Of a stretch of 64,000 bases of DNA, positions 39,720-49,651 are shown piece by piece (the first letter of the stretch is position 1; each line of letters begins with the position of its first letter). Below the pieces are notes generated by a model. The model was given only the letters and a program-made list of their open reading frames with translations. It was not told where the DNA came from and did no database searches. Both the position numbers and the translations under genes were made by a program. The DNA is from CADEED01 sp035525785 (GTDB lineage: Bacteria; Pseudomonadota; Gammaproteobacteria; Steroidobacterales; Steroidobacteraceae), in assembly GCA_035525785.1 (NCBI GenBank), contig DATLDQ010000127.1, positions 75,382 through 139,381 of the forward strand, written 5' to 3'.

Positions 39720-40835
39720 ATGTTCGATTTCGACCATTGGCGCGACTGGCCCATCTCCCACAATTCGACCACCGACTTCCTGATCGCGGGCGGGATCTTC
39801 GCGGCCGTGCTCACGGTGTTGCTGATCCTGCGCCCGCTCGTGCGCAAGTACGCCGAGAAGATGCACAAGACCGAACGGCGCGAGCTGCTCGAGATTCCCA
39901 TGCAGGTGCTGAGCCGCACCACCGTTCCCTTCCTGGTCGCGGTGTCGTCGTACTTCGCGCTTCGTTCGCTGGACACCGGCGAGGGGCTCACGACGATCAT
40001 CAACTCGGTCATCACCATCGTCGCCTTCGTGCAATTCGGTTTGTGGGCCGCGGCGGCGGTGCATGCCTGGATCGAACGGAGGCGCACCAGCGCGGAAGAC
40101 CGCGCGGTGGTGGGCTCGCTCAGCATCATCAGCTTCATTGCGGGGGTCGTGATCTGGGCACTCGTGCTGCTGGCCACTCTCGACAACCTCGGCGTGAACA
40201 TCACGGCGCTGGTCGCGGGCCTCGGCATCGGCGGCGTCGCCGTGGCGCTGGCGCTGCAGAACGTGCTCGGCGATCTCTTCGCTTCACTGTCTATCGCGCT
40301 GGACCGGCCCTTCGTCGTCGGCGACTTCCTTGCGCTCGACGCCTTCCTCGGCTCCGTGGAATACATCGGCATCAAGACCACGCGGCTGCGCAGCCTGGAC
40401 GGCGAGCAGATCATCCTTTCGAACAGCGACATCCTGAGAAGTCGCGTACGCAATTACGGCCGCATGGTAGAGCGCCGCGTGCAGTTCGCGACACGCGCGA
40501 GTTACACCACGCCGGTGGAGACCATCGAGCGGATCCCGCCCATCATCCGTGAAGCGATCGAAGCGCAGAAGCAGACACGCTTCGACCGTTCGCACTTCCT
40601 CAAGCACGGCGAGTCGGCGCTGGAATTCGAGACCGTGTACTACGTGCTGACCGCCGACTACAACCAGTTCATGGACATCCAGCAGGCTATCAACCTGCGC
40701 GTCCACCGGAAGTTCCAGGAGCTCGGCGTTGACTTCGCGATACCGACCCAGAGGCTGGTGTTCGCGCAACGCCAGTCCGCGGAGCGCGAGGAGGACGGCG
40801 ATATCCGGGAAAGATCGCGCCGCGCGGCGAACTAG
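39720..40835 (+). CDS. Small-conductance mechanosensitive channel (MscS family)
   Basis: 371 residues with about four membrane segments. The pore-helix region GLGIGGVAVALALQNVLGDLFASLSIALDRPF is the MscS signature, followed by the beta domain (VGDFLALDAFLGSVEYIGIKTTRLRSLDGEQIILSNSDIL) and a C-terminal alpha/beta domain, then a charged tail. It opens under membrane tension to release solutes on osmotic down-shock. GTGAG just upstream serves as a weak ribosome site. Convergent with the potassium-uptake genes. Confidence 0.94.
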   Translation: MFDFDHWRDWPISHNSTTDFLIAGGIFAAVLTVLLILRPLVRKYAEKMHKTERRELLEIPMQVLSRTTVPFLVAVSSYFALRSLDTGEGLTTIINSVITIVAFVQFGLWAAAAVHAWIERRRTSAEDRAVVGSLSIISFIAGVVIWALVLLATLDNLGVNITALVAGLGIGGVAVALALQNVLGDLFASLSIALDRPFVVGDFLALDAFLGSVEYIGIKTTRLRSLDGEQIILSNSDILRSRVRNYGRMVERRVQFATRASYTTPVETIERIPPIIREAIEAQKQTRFDRSHFLKHGESALEFETVYYVLTADYNQFMDIQQAINLRVHRKFQELGVDFAIPTQRLVFAQRQSAEREEDGDIRERSRRAAN

Positions 40836-40872
40836 CTGACCGCGCGCGGCCGGCCCGGCGTCGGAGGTCGCA

Positions 40873-42321
40873 TCACTTGCGCCAGAACCCGGCCGTGAAG
40901 AGCACCAGCACGCTGAAGATCTCCAGGCGCCCGATGAGCATCGCGAACGTGCAGATCCAGGTCTGCGCATCGCTGAGCGACTGGAACGTGGTCGAAGGGC
41001 CGACCGCGCCAAGACCCGGGCCCACGTTGTTCACCGAGCCCACCGCGGCCGAGAACGACGACACGAGATCGAGGCCCGTGGCCAGCAGCGCGAACGTGAG
41101 TATCAGGATCGTGCCGAAATACAGGAAGATGAACGCGAGTACCGAGTAGGCGACGCGATCCGGGATAGACTGCCCGCCGATGCGGATCGGTATCACGGCG
41201 CTCGGATGCACCAGCAACTTGAGCTCGCGCCGTGCCTGCCGCACCAGCAGCAACGTACGAAACATCTTGATGCCGCCGCCCGTCGACCCGGTGCTGCAGG
41301 TGATGCAGCTCAGGAAGATGAGCCACACCGGCAGGAACGCCGGCCATTTCTCGTAGTCCTCGGTGACGAAGCCCGTCGTCGTCGCGATCGAGACCACGTT
41401 GAAAACCGAATGCCGCAGGCCCTCGATGGTCGTGGCGTAGGTACCGTCGATGACCAGCAGCGCGCTCACCAGCACCACGGACGCGCCGAGCAGGATCAAG
41501 ACCGCCTTGGCTTCCGAATCCGTCTTGTAAGGCTTGAACGACAGGCTGCGGAACGCCAGGAAGTGCCGCGAGAAGTTGAGCGCGGCCACCAGCATGATGA
41601 TGATGAGCACGACTTCGACGCCGAACGACTCGTAGTAGCCCACGCTCACGTCGTGCGTGGAAAAGCCACCTAGTGAGATCGCGGACATACAGTGGCAGAT
41701 CGCGTCGAACCAGCTCATGCCGGCGACGCGCAGCGCGATGATGCCCATCACTGTGAGCGCCAGATACGTGAACCACAGCGCCTTCGCCGTCTCGGTGATG
41801 CGCGGCGTGAGCTTCTCGTCCTTCACCGGGCCCGGCGACTCGGCCTTGTAGAGCTGCATGCCACCGACACCCAGCAGCGGCAGCACGGCGACCACCAGGA
41901 CGATGATGCCGATGCCACCCACCCAATGCAGGATGTTGCGCCAGAGGTTGATCGACTGCGGCAGGTCGTCGAGATGGCTCAACACCGTCGAACCGGTGGT
42001 CGTGAGGCCCGACATGGCCTCGAAGTACGCATCGGTGAACGAGAGATCCGGCAGCGCGATCATCAGAGGGATCGTGGCCGAGCCCGACATCAATACCCAC
42101 GACAACGTCACCAGCAGGAATCCGTCGCGCGGCTTGAGCTCGCGCCGGAAACTACGCGTGATAGCCGCGAGCAGCAGCCCGGCGACCGCGTTGATGCCGC
42201 CCGCGATCACGAAGTCCATGACCGCGCCGTCCTGCACGGCCAGCGACCAGCCGATGGGCAACAGATAGATGAGCCCGAAGAAGGCCATCATGAGCCCGAG
42301 CAGGTGGACGACGGCCAGCAT
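40873..42321 (-). CDS. trkH: Trk potassium uptake channel subunit TrkH
   Basis: 482 residues, polytopic. The four selectivity-filter P-loops are visible, for example AMSGLTTTGSTVL, SAISLGGFSTHD, SIATTTGFVTEDY and SVNNVGPGLGAVGP, together with TCSTGSTGGGIKMFR. It imports K+ coupled to the motive force and is gated by TrkA, encoded just upstream with a 9-bp gap. Length and topology fit full-length TrkH. Confidence 0.95.
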   Translation of the reverse strand: MLAVVHLLGLMMAFFGLIYLLPIGWSLAVQDGAVMDFVIAGGINAVAGLLLAAITRSFRRELKPRDGFLLVTLSWVLMSGSATIPLMIALPDLSFTDAYFEAMSGLTTTGSTVLSHLDDLPQSINLWRNILHWVGGIGIIVLVVAVLPLLGVGGMQLYKAESPGPVKDEKLTPRITETAKALWFTYLALTVMGIIALRVAGMSWFDAICHCMSAISLGGFSTHDVSVGYYESFGVEVVLIIIMLVAALNFSRHFLAFRSLSFKPYKTDSEAKAVLILLGASVVLVSALLVIDGTYATTIEGLRHSVFNVVSIATTTGFVTEDYEKWPAFLPVWLIFLSCITCSTGSTGGGIKMFRTLLLVRQARRELKLLVHPSAVIPIRIGGQSIPDRVAYSVLAFIFLYFGTILILTFALLATGLDLVSSFSAAVGSVNNVGPGLGAVGPSTTFQSLSDAQTWICTFAMLIGRLEIFSVLVLFTAGFWRK

Positions 42322-42330
42322 CTTGGGCAG

Positions 42331-43704
42331 CTATCTCCCGCCGGGTGACGAGAACAGACGCTCCACCTGCTCGACGTGCCGCCGGTCGGACAGGAACACG
42401 ATGACGTGATCGTCGTTGACGATCTCCGTGTCGTGATGCGCGATGAACACCTGGTCGCCGCGCACCACGGCGCCGATGATGGCGCCCTCGGGCAGCGAGA
42501 TGTCGCCGACCTTGCGGCCGATCACGCGCGAGGTCTTTTCCGTGCCGTGCACCACGGCCTCGAGCGCCTCGGCGGCGCCTCGGCGCAGGCTGTGCACGCG
42601 CACCACGTCGCCACGGCGTACGTGCGCCAGCAACGAACCGATGGTGATGGTTTGCGGCGAAATCGCGATGTCGATGTTGCCGCTTTCCATGAGATCGGCG
42701 TACGACGGCTTGTTGATCAGCGCCATCACCTTGCGGGCGCCGAGCCGCTTGGCGAGCATGGCCGAGAGGATATTGGCTTCTTCCGAATTCGTGAGAGCGC
42801 AGAACACATCGCAGCTGTCGATGTTCTCCTCGATAAGCAGTTCTTCGTCGGCCGCGTCGCCGTTGAGCACGATGGTGTTGAGCAACAGCTCGGAGATGCG
42901 GCGCGCGCGGCGCGGGTCCCGCTCGATGAGCTTCACCTGGTTCTCATTCTCGAGCCGGCGCGCGAGCGCGAAGCCGATGTTGCCGCCGCCGGCGATCACG
43001 ACGCGCTTCGCGGGCGCCTCGACCTTGCGGATCTCGCCCATGAACTTGCGGATGTCGTCGCGCGCCGCCAGGAAGAACACTTCATCGTTCTCCTGTATCT
43101 CGGACTCGCCCTCGGGAATGATGCTGCGCCCGTCGCGATAGATGGCGACCACGCGCGCTTCGGTGTTCGGGTGATGCTCCTTGAGCGCCTTCAGCTTCTG
43201 CGATACGAGCAGGCCGCCCTTGCGCGCGCGGATGCCGACCAGCCGCACGCGGCCATCGGCGAAATCCAGCACCTGAAGGGCGCCCGGAAACTTGATGAGT
43301 TGCGCGATGTATTCGGTGACCAGCTGTTCCGGGCTGATCCACACGTCGACCGACAGCGCTTCGTCCGAGAACAGCTTGGGGTGGCGCGTGTACTCGGAGG
43401 AGCGGATACGCGCGATCTTCGTGCGGGTGCGATACAGCGTGTACGCGATCTCGCAAGCCATCATGTTCACTTCGTCACTGGAAGTGAGCGCGACGACAAT
43501 ATCGGCGGCGGCGGCGCCGGCGGCTTCGAGCACGGATGGATAGGCGGCGTTGCCGGCGACGGTGCGGATGTCGAGGCGGTCCTGCAGGTCGCGCAGCACC
43601 TCTTCATTGGTGTCGACCACCGTGACCTCGTTGGCTTCCTCGCGGGACAGGTGGTATGCCGCGGTGCGCCCAACCTGTCCGGCGCCGAGAATCACGATCT
43701 TCAT
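42331..43704 (-). CDS. trkA: Trk potassium transport regulatory subunit TrkA
   Basis: 457 residues from the ATG at 43704; the frame is open upstream but this start gives the normal MKIVILGAGQVGRTAAYHL. Two RCK-N domains (Rossmann motifs GAGQVG and VIAGGGNIGFALARRL) each followed by an RCK-C/TrkA-C domain, the duplicated layout of proteobacterial TrkA. It is a cytosolic ring that binds NAD(H)/ATP and gates TrkH. Forms the trkAH operon. Confidence 0.95.
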   Translation of the reverse strand: MKIVILGAGQVGRTAAYHLSREEANEVTVVDTNEEVLRDLQDRLDIRTVAGNAAYPSVLEAAGAAAADIVVALTSSDEVNMMACEIAYTLYRTRTKIARIRSSEYTRHPKLFSDEALSVDVWISPEQLVTEYIAQLIKFPGALQVLDFADGRVRLVGIRARKGGLLVSQKLKALKEHHPNTEARVVAIYRDGRSIIPEGESEIQENDEVFFLAARDDIRKFMGEIRKVEAPAKRVVIAGGGNIGFALARRLENENQVKLIERDPRRARRISELLLNTIVLNGDAADEELLIEENIDSCDVFCALTNSEEANILSAMLAKRLGARKVMALINKPSYADLMESGNIDIAISPQTITIGSLLAHVRRGDVVRVHSLRRGAAEALEAVVHGTEKTSRVIGRKVGDISLPEGAIIGAVVRGDQVFIAHHDTEIVNDDHVIVFLSDRRHVEQVERLFSSPGGR

Positions 43705-43851
43705 GGGGGCGGTATTGTAGCCGCGCGGCTGGCGCGGGGCGGGTCCATCGGCGGGGTGCCGTGGCGAGGCCCATTGCAAGGATTGGTGGAACCCACCGAA
43801 GCCGACGCCGGTCGCATCCTCTGGAGTCGGCTGGGCTTTCGGGAGAACGAC

Positions 43852-44283
43852 ATGACGCGCGGCATCCTCATGAATGGCGCTCGGGCTGTTGGCGCGCTGA
43901 TCGGCACTTCATTCATCGCGGCTGGTGTTCAGGCGGTCGAGCCCGTGGGGGCACCCAAGGCGCCGGCGAAAGCGCTCGCCGCGCCCGCCAAACCGCTCGA
44001 CCTGCGTATCGGCGACATCCGCAAGTACATGACGCCGGAGGAATTCCAAGCGCTTTCCATGCAGCCCGACGAATCGAACACCGTGGTGGTGCAGGCCGAC
44101 GCGCCGCTGCTGCCCATGAAGTCGGATCTCGACGTGCCGGGCGGCATCATCGCGCCATTCTGGGCGCTGGCGCACCCCACGCAGGCCTGGCGGCTGCTGC
44201 TGCCCGACGCTCGCGTCAACATCCAGAAAATCCCGCCACCCGAGACCAAGATTCCCCCGCCGGTGTTTCGCTGGGGACCGTGA
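43852..44283 (+). CDS. Small exported hypothetical protein
   Basis: 143 residues from the ATG at 43852 (GGGAG 5-8 nt upstream); a second ATG seven codons later is also possible. A signal peptide covers about residues 8-30 (GARAVGALIGTSFIAAGVQA), then an Ala/Pro spacer (GAPKAPAKALAAPAKPL) and a conserved-looking domain DLRIGDIRKYMTPEEFQAL...NTVVVQADAPLLPM...LAHPTQAWRLLLPD, ending in a Pro-rich tail KIPPPETKIPPPVFRWGP. I do not recognise the family. Lies between trkA (divergent) and pyrF (convergent, 14 bp). Confidence 0.65.
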   Translation: MTRGILMNGARAVGALIGTSFIAAGVQAVEPVGAPKAPAKALAAPAKPLDLRIGDIRKYMTPEEFQALSMQPDESNTVVVQADAPLLPMKSDLDVPGGIIAPFWALAHPTQAWRLLLPDARVNIQKIPPPETKIPPPVFRWGP

Positions 44284-44297
44284 ACCACCCCGGCTAC

Positions 44298-45155
44298 CTA
44301 CCGGGTGTTCTTGATGTCGTGCATCTGACGGTGCGAGTTGATCGAGTCGCGCAGATCCTGCGCGGCCTTGCGCGAAGCCTCGGCAAAATCGCCGCCGCTG
44401 CTGGCGTAGAGGATGGCGCGCGACGAACTGATCACGAGCCCGGTGCCGGCCGCGGTCTTGCCCGCGGCCATCACCTTGGCCACGTCGCCCCCCTGCGCGC
44501 CGACGCCGGGCACGAGGAACGGCAGGTCGTCGCCGACGCGCTTGCGGATATCCGCGAGCTCTTCGGGGTAGGTAGCTCCCACCACCAGCATGCAGTTGCC
44601 GGCCGAATTCCAGTCCCGCGCCACCATCTCCGCCACGTGCTGGAACAGCGTCTTGCCAGGCCCGACGTGCAGGTCCTGCAGATCGCGCGCACCCGGGTTC
44701 GATGTGCGGCAGAGAACGATCACGCCCTTGCTGGCGTGCTTGAGGAATGGCTCCACCGAATCGCGCCCGAGATACGGATTCACGGTCACCGCGTCCGCGC
44801 CATAGCGGTCGAAGGCTTCCTGCGCGTACTGCTCGGCCGTGCTGCCGATGTCGCCGCGCTTCGAATCGAGGATCACGATCGCCTTGGGCGCGGTGGTCTT
44901 GATGTAGTCGATGGTGTGCTCTAGCTGCGCCTCGGCGCCGTGTGCGGCGTAGTGCGCGAACTGCGGCTTGTATGCACAGACGAGATCGCGCGTGGCGTCG
45001 ACGATGGCCTTGTTGAACTCGAAGATGCCGCCCGGCGCATCACGAAACCGGTCCGGAAATTTCTTCGGCTCGGGATCGAGCCCCACGCAAACCAGCGAGT
45101 TCGTCGCCTGCCACGCGGCTTTCAACCTCGATGTGAAATTCTGCGCAGTGCTCAT
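44298..45155 (-). CDS. pyrF: Orotidine 5'-phosphate decarboxylase, subtype 2
   Basis: 285 residues, longer than classical PyrF and typical of the subtype-2 enzymes. Catalytic signature VILDSKRGDIGSTAEQYA, N-terminal CVGLDPEPKKFP and C-terminal LVPGVGAQGGD phosphate-binding segment are present. It decarboxylates OMP to UMP in pyrimidine biosynthesis. The ATG overlaps the uvrD stop by 4 bp, so expression is probably coupled to that helicase gene. Confidence 0.95.
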   Translation of the reverse strand: MSTAQNFTSRLKAAWQATNSLVCVGLDPEPKKFPDRFRDAPGGIFEFNKAIVDATRDLVCAYKPQFAHYAAHGAEAQLEHTIDYIKTTAPKAIVILDSKRGDIGSTAEQYAQEAFDRYGADAVTVNPYLGRDSVEPFLKHASKGVIVLCRTSNPGARDLQDLHVGPGKTLFQHVAEMVARDWNSAGNCMLVVGATYPEELADIRKRVGDDLPFLVPGVGAQGGDVAKVMAAGKTAAGTGLVISSSRAILYASSGGDFAEASRKAAQDLRDSINSHRQMHDIKNTR

Positions 45156-47341
45156 CTCACCACCTCGAGATACTCGAGCATCATGATCTTCACACCCATT
45201 GACGCGAAGTTCACCTGGATGTTGGCCTGCGGACCCTGGCCTTCCACCTTGAGGATCACGCCTTCGCCGAACTTCTTGTGCCGGACGCGCGCGCCAAGTC
45301 GCACCCCGGGCGCGAGCTCTTCGGTCACGGGCTTGAACCGCCCGGCGGCCACGGGGCGCGAGATCTGGATGCGCGGCCGAACTTCTTCCACGAGTTCTTC
45401 AGGGATCTCGTTGATGAATCGCGAGGGCGTGCCGAAGTTGTCCATGCCGTGCAGGCGACGCTGTTCGGCGTACGTGACGTACAGCTGTTTCATCGCGCGC
45501 GTCGTGCCCACGTAGGCCAGGCGGCGCTCCTCCTCGATGCCTTCCTCGTCATTCAGGGACCGCTGATGCGGGAACAGGCCGTCTTCCATCCCCGCGAGGA
45601 ACACCAGCGGGAATTCCAGGCCCTTGGCCGTGTGCAGGGTCATCATCTGCACGCAATCCTCCCAGGCCTCGGCCTGGCCCTCGCCCGATTCCAGCACGGC
45701 GTGCGCGAGGAACGCCTGCAGCGGCGGCATGGGCTCCTCATCCGTCGACGCAACGTCGGGCGCGAAACCGCGCGCGGCGGACACCAGTTCATTGAGGTTC
45801 TCGACGCGCGCCTCGCCGCGATCCGACGCCTTCTCCTTCTTGTGGTGCTCCACGAGCCCGGAGTTGTTGATCACGTGATCGACCTGCTCGTGCAGCTCGA
45901 GACCGGCGATGTCGCCGCCGAGTTGTTCGCACAGCTTCAGGAAGCCATTGACCGCGGCTTCGGCCTTGGGGCCGAGCGTGCCATTGGCGACGCAATGCGC
46001 CGCCGCATCCCAGAGATGGGTGCCGGTCGCCTTGGCCTGCTCGCGCACCTTGTCGAGCGTGGTGGCGCCGATGCCCCGCGTCGGCAGGTTGACCACGCGT
46101 TCGAACGAGGCATCGTCGGCGTGATTGGTGATCACGCGCAGATACGCCAGCGCGTCCTTGATCTCCGCGCGCTCGAAGAACCGCAGGCCGCCGTACACCT
46201 TGTACGGAATGCGCGCGGACAGGAACACTTCTTCGAACACGCGCGACTGCGCGTTGCTGCGATAGAGAATGGCGATGTCGCGGCGCGGATTGCCCGCGTT
46301 GCTCCACTCGCGGATGCGGTTCATGACGAACTCGGCCTCGTCGCGTTCGTTGAACGCGGCGTACAGCTTGATGCGTTCGCCGTCCTTGCCCTCGGTCCAG
46401 AGGTTCTTGCCGAGCCGGCCGGTGTTGTGGGAGATCAGCGCGTTCGCCGCCTTCAGGATGTTGCCCGTGGAGCGGTAGTTCTGCTCCAGGCGATACATCT
46501 TGGCCGCCGGGTAGTCCCGCGTGAAACGGGTGAGGTTCTCCACGCGCGCGCCGCGCCAGCGGTAGATGGACTGGTCGTCGTCGCCGACGATGAACGGGGC
46601 GCCGTCCAGGCCCGCGATCAGCAACGCCCAGGCGTACTGGATGGCGTTGGTGTCCTGGAACTCGTCGATGAGCACGTGCGTGAACCGGCGGCGGTAGTGC
46701 GAGAGCAGCGGCTGGTTGTCGCGGCAGAGCTCGTACGCGCGCAGCAGCAGCTCGGCGAAATCAACGACGCCGGTGCGCTGGCACTGCGCCTCGTACTCCT
46801 TGTACACGCGGATCAGCGTGGCGCGCGTCGGGTCGCCCCCATCCTTGAGGGAGCCGGGACGATGTCCTTCATCCTTGTTGTGGTTGATGAACCACTGCAC
46901 TTCGCGCGGCACCCAGCGCGTCTCGTCGAGCTCCATCGCTTTCAGGATCCTCTTGACGAGCCGCAGCTGGTCTTCGCCATCGAGTATCTGGAAGCTCTGT
47001 GGGAGGTTCGCGTCGCGCCAGTGCAATCGCAGCAGGCGGTGGGCAATGCCGTGGAATGTGCCCACCCACATGGCGCCGCCCGGCACGCCTAACAACTTTT
47101 CGATGCGGTGGCGCATCTCGGCCGCCGCCTTGTTCGTGAAGGTCACGGACAGGATGTTGTATGGCGACGCGCCTTCATTCTGGATGACCCAGGCGATGCG
47201 ATGGGTGAGCACGCGTGTCTTGCCCGAGCCCGCGCCGGCAAGCACCAGCACCGGCCCCACGGGCGCGGTGACGGCCGCGCGCTGAGCGTCGTTCAGGCCA
47301 TGGAGTATCGGCCCATTGAGATCGGGGGAGGTGTCATTCAT
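45152..47341 (-). CDS. uvrD: DNA helicase II (UvrD)
   Basis: 729 residues, the usual UvrD length. Superfamily 1A motifs: LNDAQRAAVTAP (Q motif), AGAGSGKTRVL (Walker A), TFTNKAAAEMRHRI (Ia), LIDEFQDTNAIQY (II), GDDDQSIYRWRGA (III), EQNYRSTGNIL (IV), LHTAKGLEFPLVFLAGMEDG (V) and YVGTTRAMKQLYVTYA (VI). The C-terminus GARVRHKKFGEGVILKVEG is the Tudor-like RNA-polymerase-binding fold of UvrD/PcrA. A 3'-5' helicase for mismatch and excision repair. Heads the uvrD-pyrF unit. Confidence 0.95.
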   Translation of the reverse strand: MNDTSPDLNGPILHGLNDAQRAAVTAPVGPVLVLAGAGSGKTRVLTHRIAWVIQNEGASPYNILSVTFTNKAAAEMRHRIEKLLGVPGGAMWVGTFHGIAHRLLRLHWRDANLPQSFQILDGEDQLRLVKRILKAMELDETRWVPREVQWFINHNKDEGHRPGSLKDGGDPTRATLIRVYKEYEAQCQRTGVVDFAELLLRAYELCRDNQPLLSHYRRRFTHVLIDEFQDTNAIQYAWALLIAGLDGAPFIVGDDDQSIYRWRGARVENLTRFTRDYPAAKMYRLEQNYRSTGNILKAANALISHNTGRLGKNLWTEGKDGERIKLYAAFNERDEAEFVMNRIREWSNAGNPRRDIAILYRSNAQSRVFEEVFLSARIPYKVYGGLRFFERAEIKDALAYLRVITNHADDASFERVVNLPTRGIGATTLDKVREQAKATGTHLWDAAAHCVANGTLGPKAEAAVNGFLKLCEQLGGDIAGLELHEQVDHVINNSGLVEHHKKEKASDRGEARVENLNELVSAARGFAPDVASTDEEPMPPLQAFLAHAVLESGEGQAEAWEDCVQMMTLHTAKGLEFPLVFLAGMEDGLFPHQRSLNDEEGIEEERRLAYVGTTRAMKQLYVTYAEQRRLHGMDNFGTPSRFINEIPEELVEEVRPRIQISRPVAAGRFKPVTEELAPGVRLGARVRHKKFGEGVILKVEGQGPQANIQVNFASMGVKIMMLEYLEVVR

Positions 47342-47440
47342 CGGGGCGCGGATTTTACCGAGCCGTCCGATCGAAGGCAGATCAATTTTTCATCATGCAG
47401 CCGCTTCGGCGGCATGCGACGGCACGTGAGCGCCCGAAGA

Positions 47441-48541
47441 TTACAACCCCGGCTTCGCTGCCTCTTCCGCCTGCGCGTCCAGCTTGTGCTTATTCGGCGC
47501 GATCACTTTTTCGTCGAAGTAATCGAGTATCGCCGCCACCAGCGCCAGGAACACAGGCCCGACCACGATGCCGATGGCGCCGAACGCGGCGATGCCGCCG
47601 ACCACGCCCACGAACACGGTGAATGCCGACACCGGCGCGTACCGCGACACGAGGATCGGCCTCAGGATGTTGTCCGACGTCGACACCACGATTCCCCAGA
47701 TGAGCAGGAACGTCGCCATTCCCCAATGTCCGGAGGCGCCGAGATACAGCACACCCGGTATCCACACGATAGCGGCGCCGCCGGCCGGCAACAGCGCGAG
47801 GATCGTCGCGAGCACACCGAATACCACGGGTGACGGCAGTCCTGCGATCGCGAAGCCGATGGTCACGAGCACGCCCTGGCAGATCGCCGTGAGACCGATA
47901 CCGTAGAACACGCCGCGCGTCACGCTGGCGAGATGATCGAACAGCTGCTCGCGATTTTCCTCGGGCACCGGGATCAGCCGCTGCAGCCGGTCGAACATGC
48001 TGGCGCCATCACGCAGGAAGAAGAACAGCAGGAACAGCATGAAGAAGAATCCGATCAGCGTGCCCAGCGCCGAGAGCACCACGCCGCCACCCACGCTCGC
48101 GACGTTCCGCAGCAGTGTCTGTGCGGCATTGGTGAGGTACTCCTGGATATCCGCGCCCGACACTGACAATTGCTCGCGAGCCAGGCGCGCGGCGGGGCCG
48201 ATGACCGGGTATTGCTCGAGATTCGCGAACGTGCTGCCGTCCAGGCGGAAGGGGCTGTTCTGGATATAGGCGACGAGCGCCCTGGCCTGGTTCGCGAATG
48301 AAATTGCCAGCAGCGTGAGCGGCACCAGCAATGCGAATGGCGTGAGCCCGGTGATGATTCCCGCCGAGAAACCCGCGCGTCCCTTGAGCTTGCGCGTCAG
48401 CCAGCGGTGCGTGGGATACAGCAGAAAGGCCAGGAATGCCGCCCACGCCATTGATCCGGCGAACGGTTGCAACACCAGCAGCAGCCCATAGAGCACCAGG
48501 GCTGCGAGGGCGACGAAAAATGCCTTTGTATAGAACTCCAC
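47441..48541 (-). CDS. AI-2E family transporter (PerM/YdiK-like permease)
   Basis: About 366 residues from the GTG at 48541; AAGG lies 5 nt before it, and the 43 codons upstream in frame are Ser/Ala-rich with no family likeness and overlap the divergent gene. About eight membrane segments, a large periplasmic helical insert (ANQARALVAYIQNSPFRL...) and the conserved LPAGGAAIVWIPGVLYL and DNILRPILV segments of the AI-2E/PerM family. Members move varied small molecules or ions. A specific substrate cannot be assigned. Only 58 bp separate it from the divergent macro-domain gene. Confidence 0.88.
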   Translation of the reverse strand: MEFYTKAFFVALAALVLYGLLLVLQPFAGSMAWAAFLAFLLYPTHRWLTRKLKGRAGFSAGIITGLTPFALLVPLTLLAISFANQARALVAYIQNSPFRLDGSTFANLEQYPVIGPAARLAREQLSVSGADIQEYLTNAAQTLLRNVASVGGGVVLSALGTLIGFFFMLFLLFFFLRDGASMFDRLQRLIPVPEENREQLFDHLASVTRGVFYGIGLTAICQGVLVTIGFAIAGLPSPVVFGVLATILALLPAGGAAIVWIPGVLYLGASGHWGMATFLLIWGIVVSTSDNILRPILVSRYAPVSAFTVFVGVVGGIAAFGAIGIVVGPVFLALVAAILDYFDEKVIAPNKHKLDAQAEEAAKPGL

Positions 48542-48599
48542 GGGCACCTTATATATGTGGCCGCGCCACAAGGATAGCGGCGCCGACGCGGAGAGAGAC

Positions 48600-49109
48600 G
48601 TGACGGAGCTGAGAGCACTACTGGCCGACATCACCACCCTCGAGGTGGACGCCATCGTCAACGCCGCCAACTACTCGTTGTTAGGTGGCGGCGGCGTGGA
48701 TGGTGCCATCCACCGCGCGGCGGGCCCCGGGTTGCTGCAGGAATGCAGCCAGCTCGGTGGGTGCGCCACTGGCGATGCCCGGCTCACGCGCGGATACCGG
48801 CTGCCGGCGAAATTCGTGATCCACGCGGTGGGGCCGGTCTGGAACGGTGGCGCGCATGGGGAAGCGGCGCTGCTGGCATCTTGTTACCGACGCTCGCTCG
48901 AGCTGGCCGCGGAAGCGGGCGCCCGGTCCATCGCCTTTCCCAGCATCAGCACCGGGATCTACGGCTATCCCATAGAGGCGGCGACGCGGGTGGCGGTGGC
49001 GACGGTGCGCGCGGAAATCGCACGTTTTCCGGGCATCTCCGCGGTCATTTTCTGCTGCTTTTCGCCGCGGGACCTGCGGGCGTACGAGGCCGCGCTCCTG
49101 GTTCGCTAA
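48600..49109 (+). CDS. Macro-domain protein, O-acetyl-ADP-ribose deacetylase-like
   Basis: 169 residues from the GTG at 48600 (GGAGAGAG just upstream). A complete MacroD/YmdB-type domain: ADITTLEVDAIVNAANYSLLGGGGVDGAIHRAAG, KFVIHAVGPVW, SIAFPSISTGIYGYP. The NAAN and GGGGVDGAI loops bind ADP-ribose. It should hydrolyse O-acetyl-ADP-ribose or mono-ADP-ribosyl-protein bonds in the cytoplasm. Divergent from the AI-2E permease with a shared short promoter region. Confidence 0.92.
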   Translation: MTELRALLADITTLEVDAIVNAANYSLLGGGGVDGAIHRAAGPGLLQECSQLGGCATGDARLTRGYRLPAKFVIHAVGPVWNGGAHGEAALLASCYRRSLELAAEAGARSIAFPSISTGIYGYPIEAATRVAVATVRAEIARFPGISAVIFCCFSPRDLRAYEAALLVR

Positions 49110-49186
49110 CAGGCGGGCGCGAATCCGCATATGCTTCGCGCTCACCGCGCCGTCAGAAAGCCTCGGGAAACAACAGAGCAGCAGGG

Positions 49187-49651
49187 ATGAGCAGTCTCGC
49201 CGACCTTTATGCCGAATTGAAGGCGGACGTGGTTGCCCTCGCCGATCCGTTGATCGAGCAATCCCAGAAACGCCTGCAGGCGAAGGATGACTTCCTGCCT
49301 CATGCCGCGGTACTCGGCGCCGACGGCAAGGTGGTGCTCATGGGCGCCATGACGGGCTCGCGCGATGGGCAGGCCCATGCGTCGCACATCATGCCGATGG
49401 TGCTGAGCGGCGTGCGGCAGGTATCGCGCGAAAAGGTGGTGGTGGCGGTCGGCATCGCCGAGAACGTCAGCCTGACGCGAGGCGAGATGCCCATGCAGGC
49501 CATCAAGGTGCTGCTGGAACACGAGCGCGGTCTCACCGTGGCCATGTTCCTGCCTTTCCACAAGGCGGGGAGCGGCGACTATTACTTCGGCGAAGCGTTC
49601 GTAACTCCCGCCAACCCCGAGCTCAGGCTCTGGACTCGCTTGCCGGAGTAG
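49187..49651 (+). CDS. Hypothetical cytoplasmic protein
   Basis: 154 residues from the ATG at 49187. No signal peptide or membrane segment. Sequence landmarks: SLADLYAELKADVVALADPLIEQSQKRL, HAAVLGADGKVVLMGAM, MPMQAIKVLLEHERGLTVAMFLPF, YYFGEAFVTPANPELRLWTRLPE. I do not recognise a catalytic motif. The coding-like bias and an intact frame support it as a gene. Its last 29 bp overlap the convergent transporter gene. Confidence 0.7.
   Translation: MSSLADLYAELKADVVALADPLIEQSQKRLQAKDDFLPHAAVLGADGKVVLMGAMTGSRDGQAHASHIMPMVLSGVRQVSREKVVVAVGIAENVSLTRGEMPMQAIKVLLEHERGLTVAMFLPFHKAGSGDYYFGEAFVTPANPELRLWTRLPE

Noticed and set aside
42376..43851. Upstream extension of the small exported protein into a 635-codon frame
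   Set aside because: The extension is antisense to trkA. The ribosome site and signal peptide support the start at 43852.
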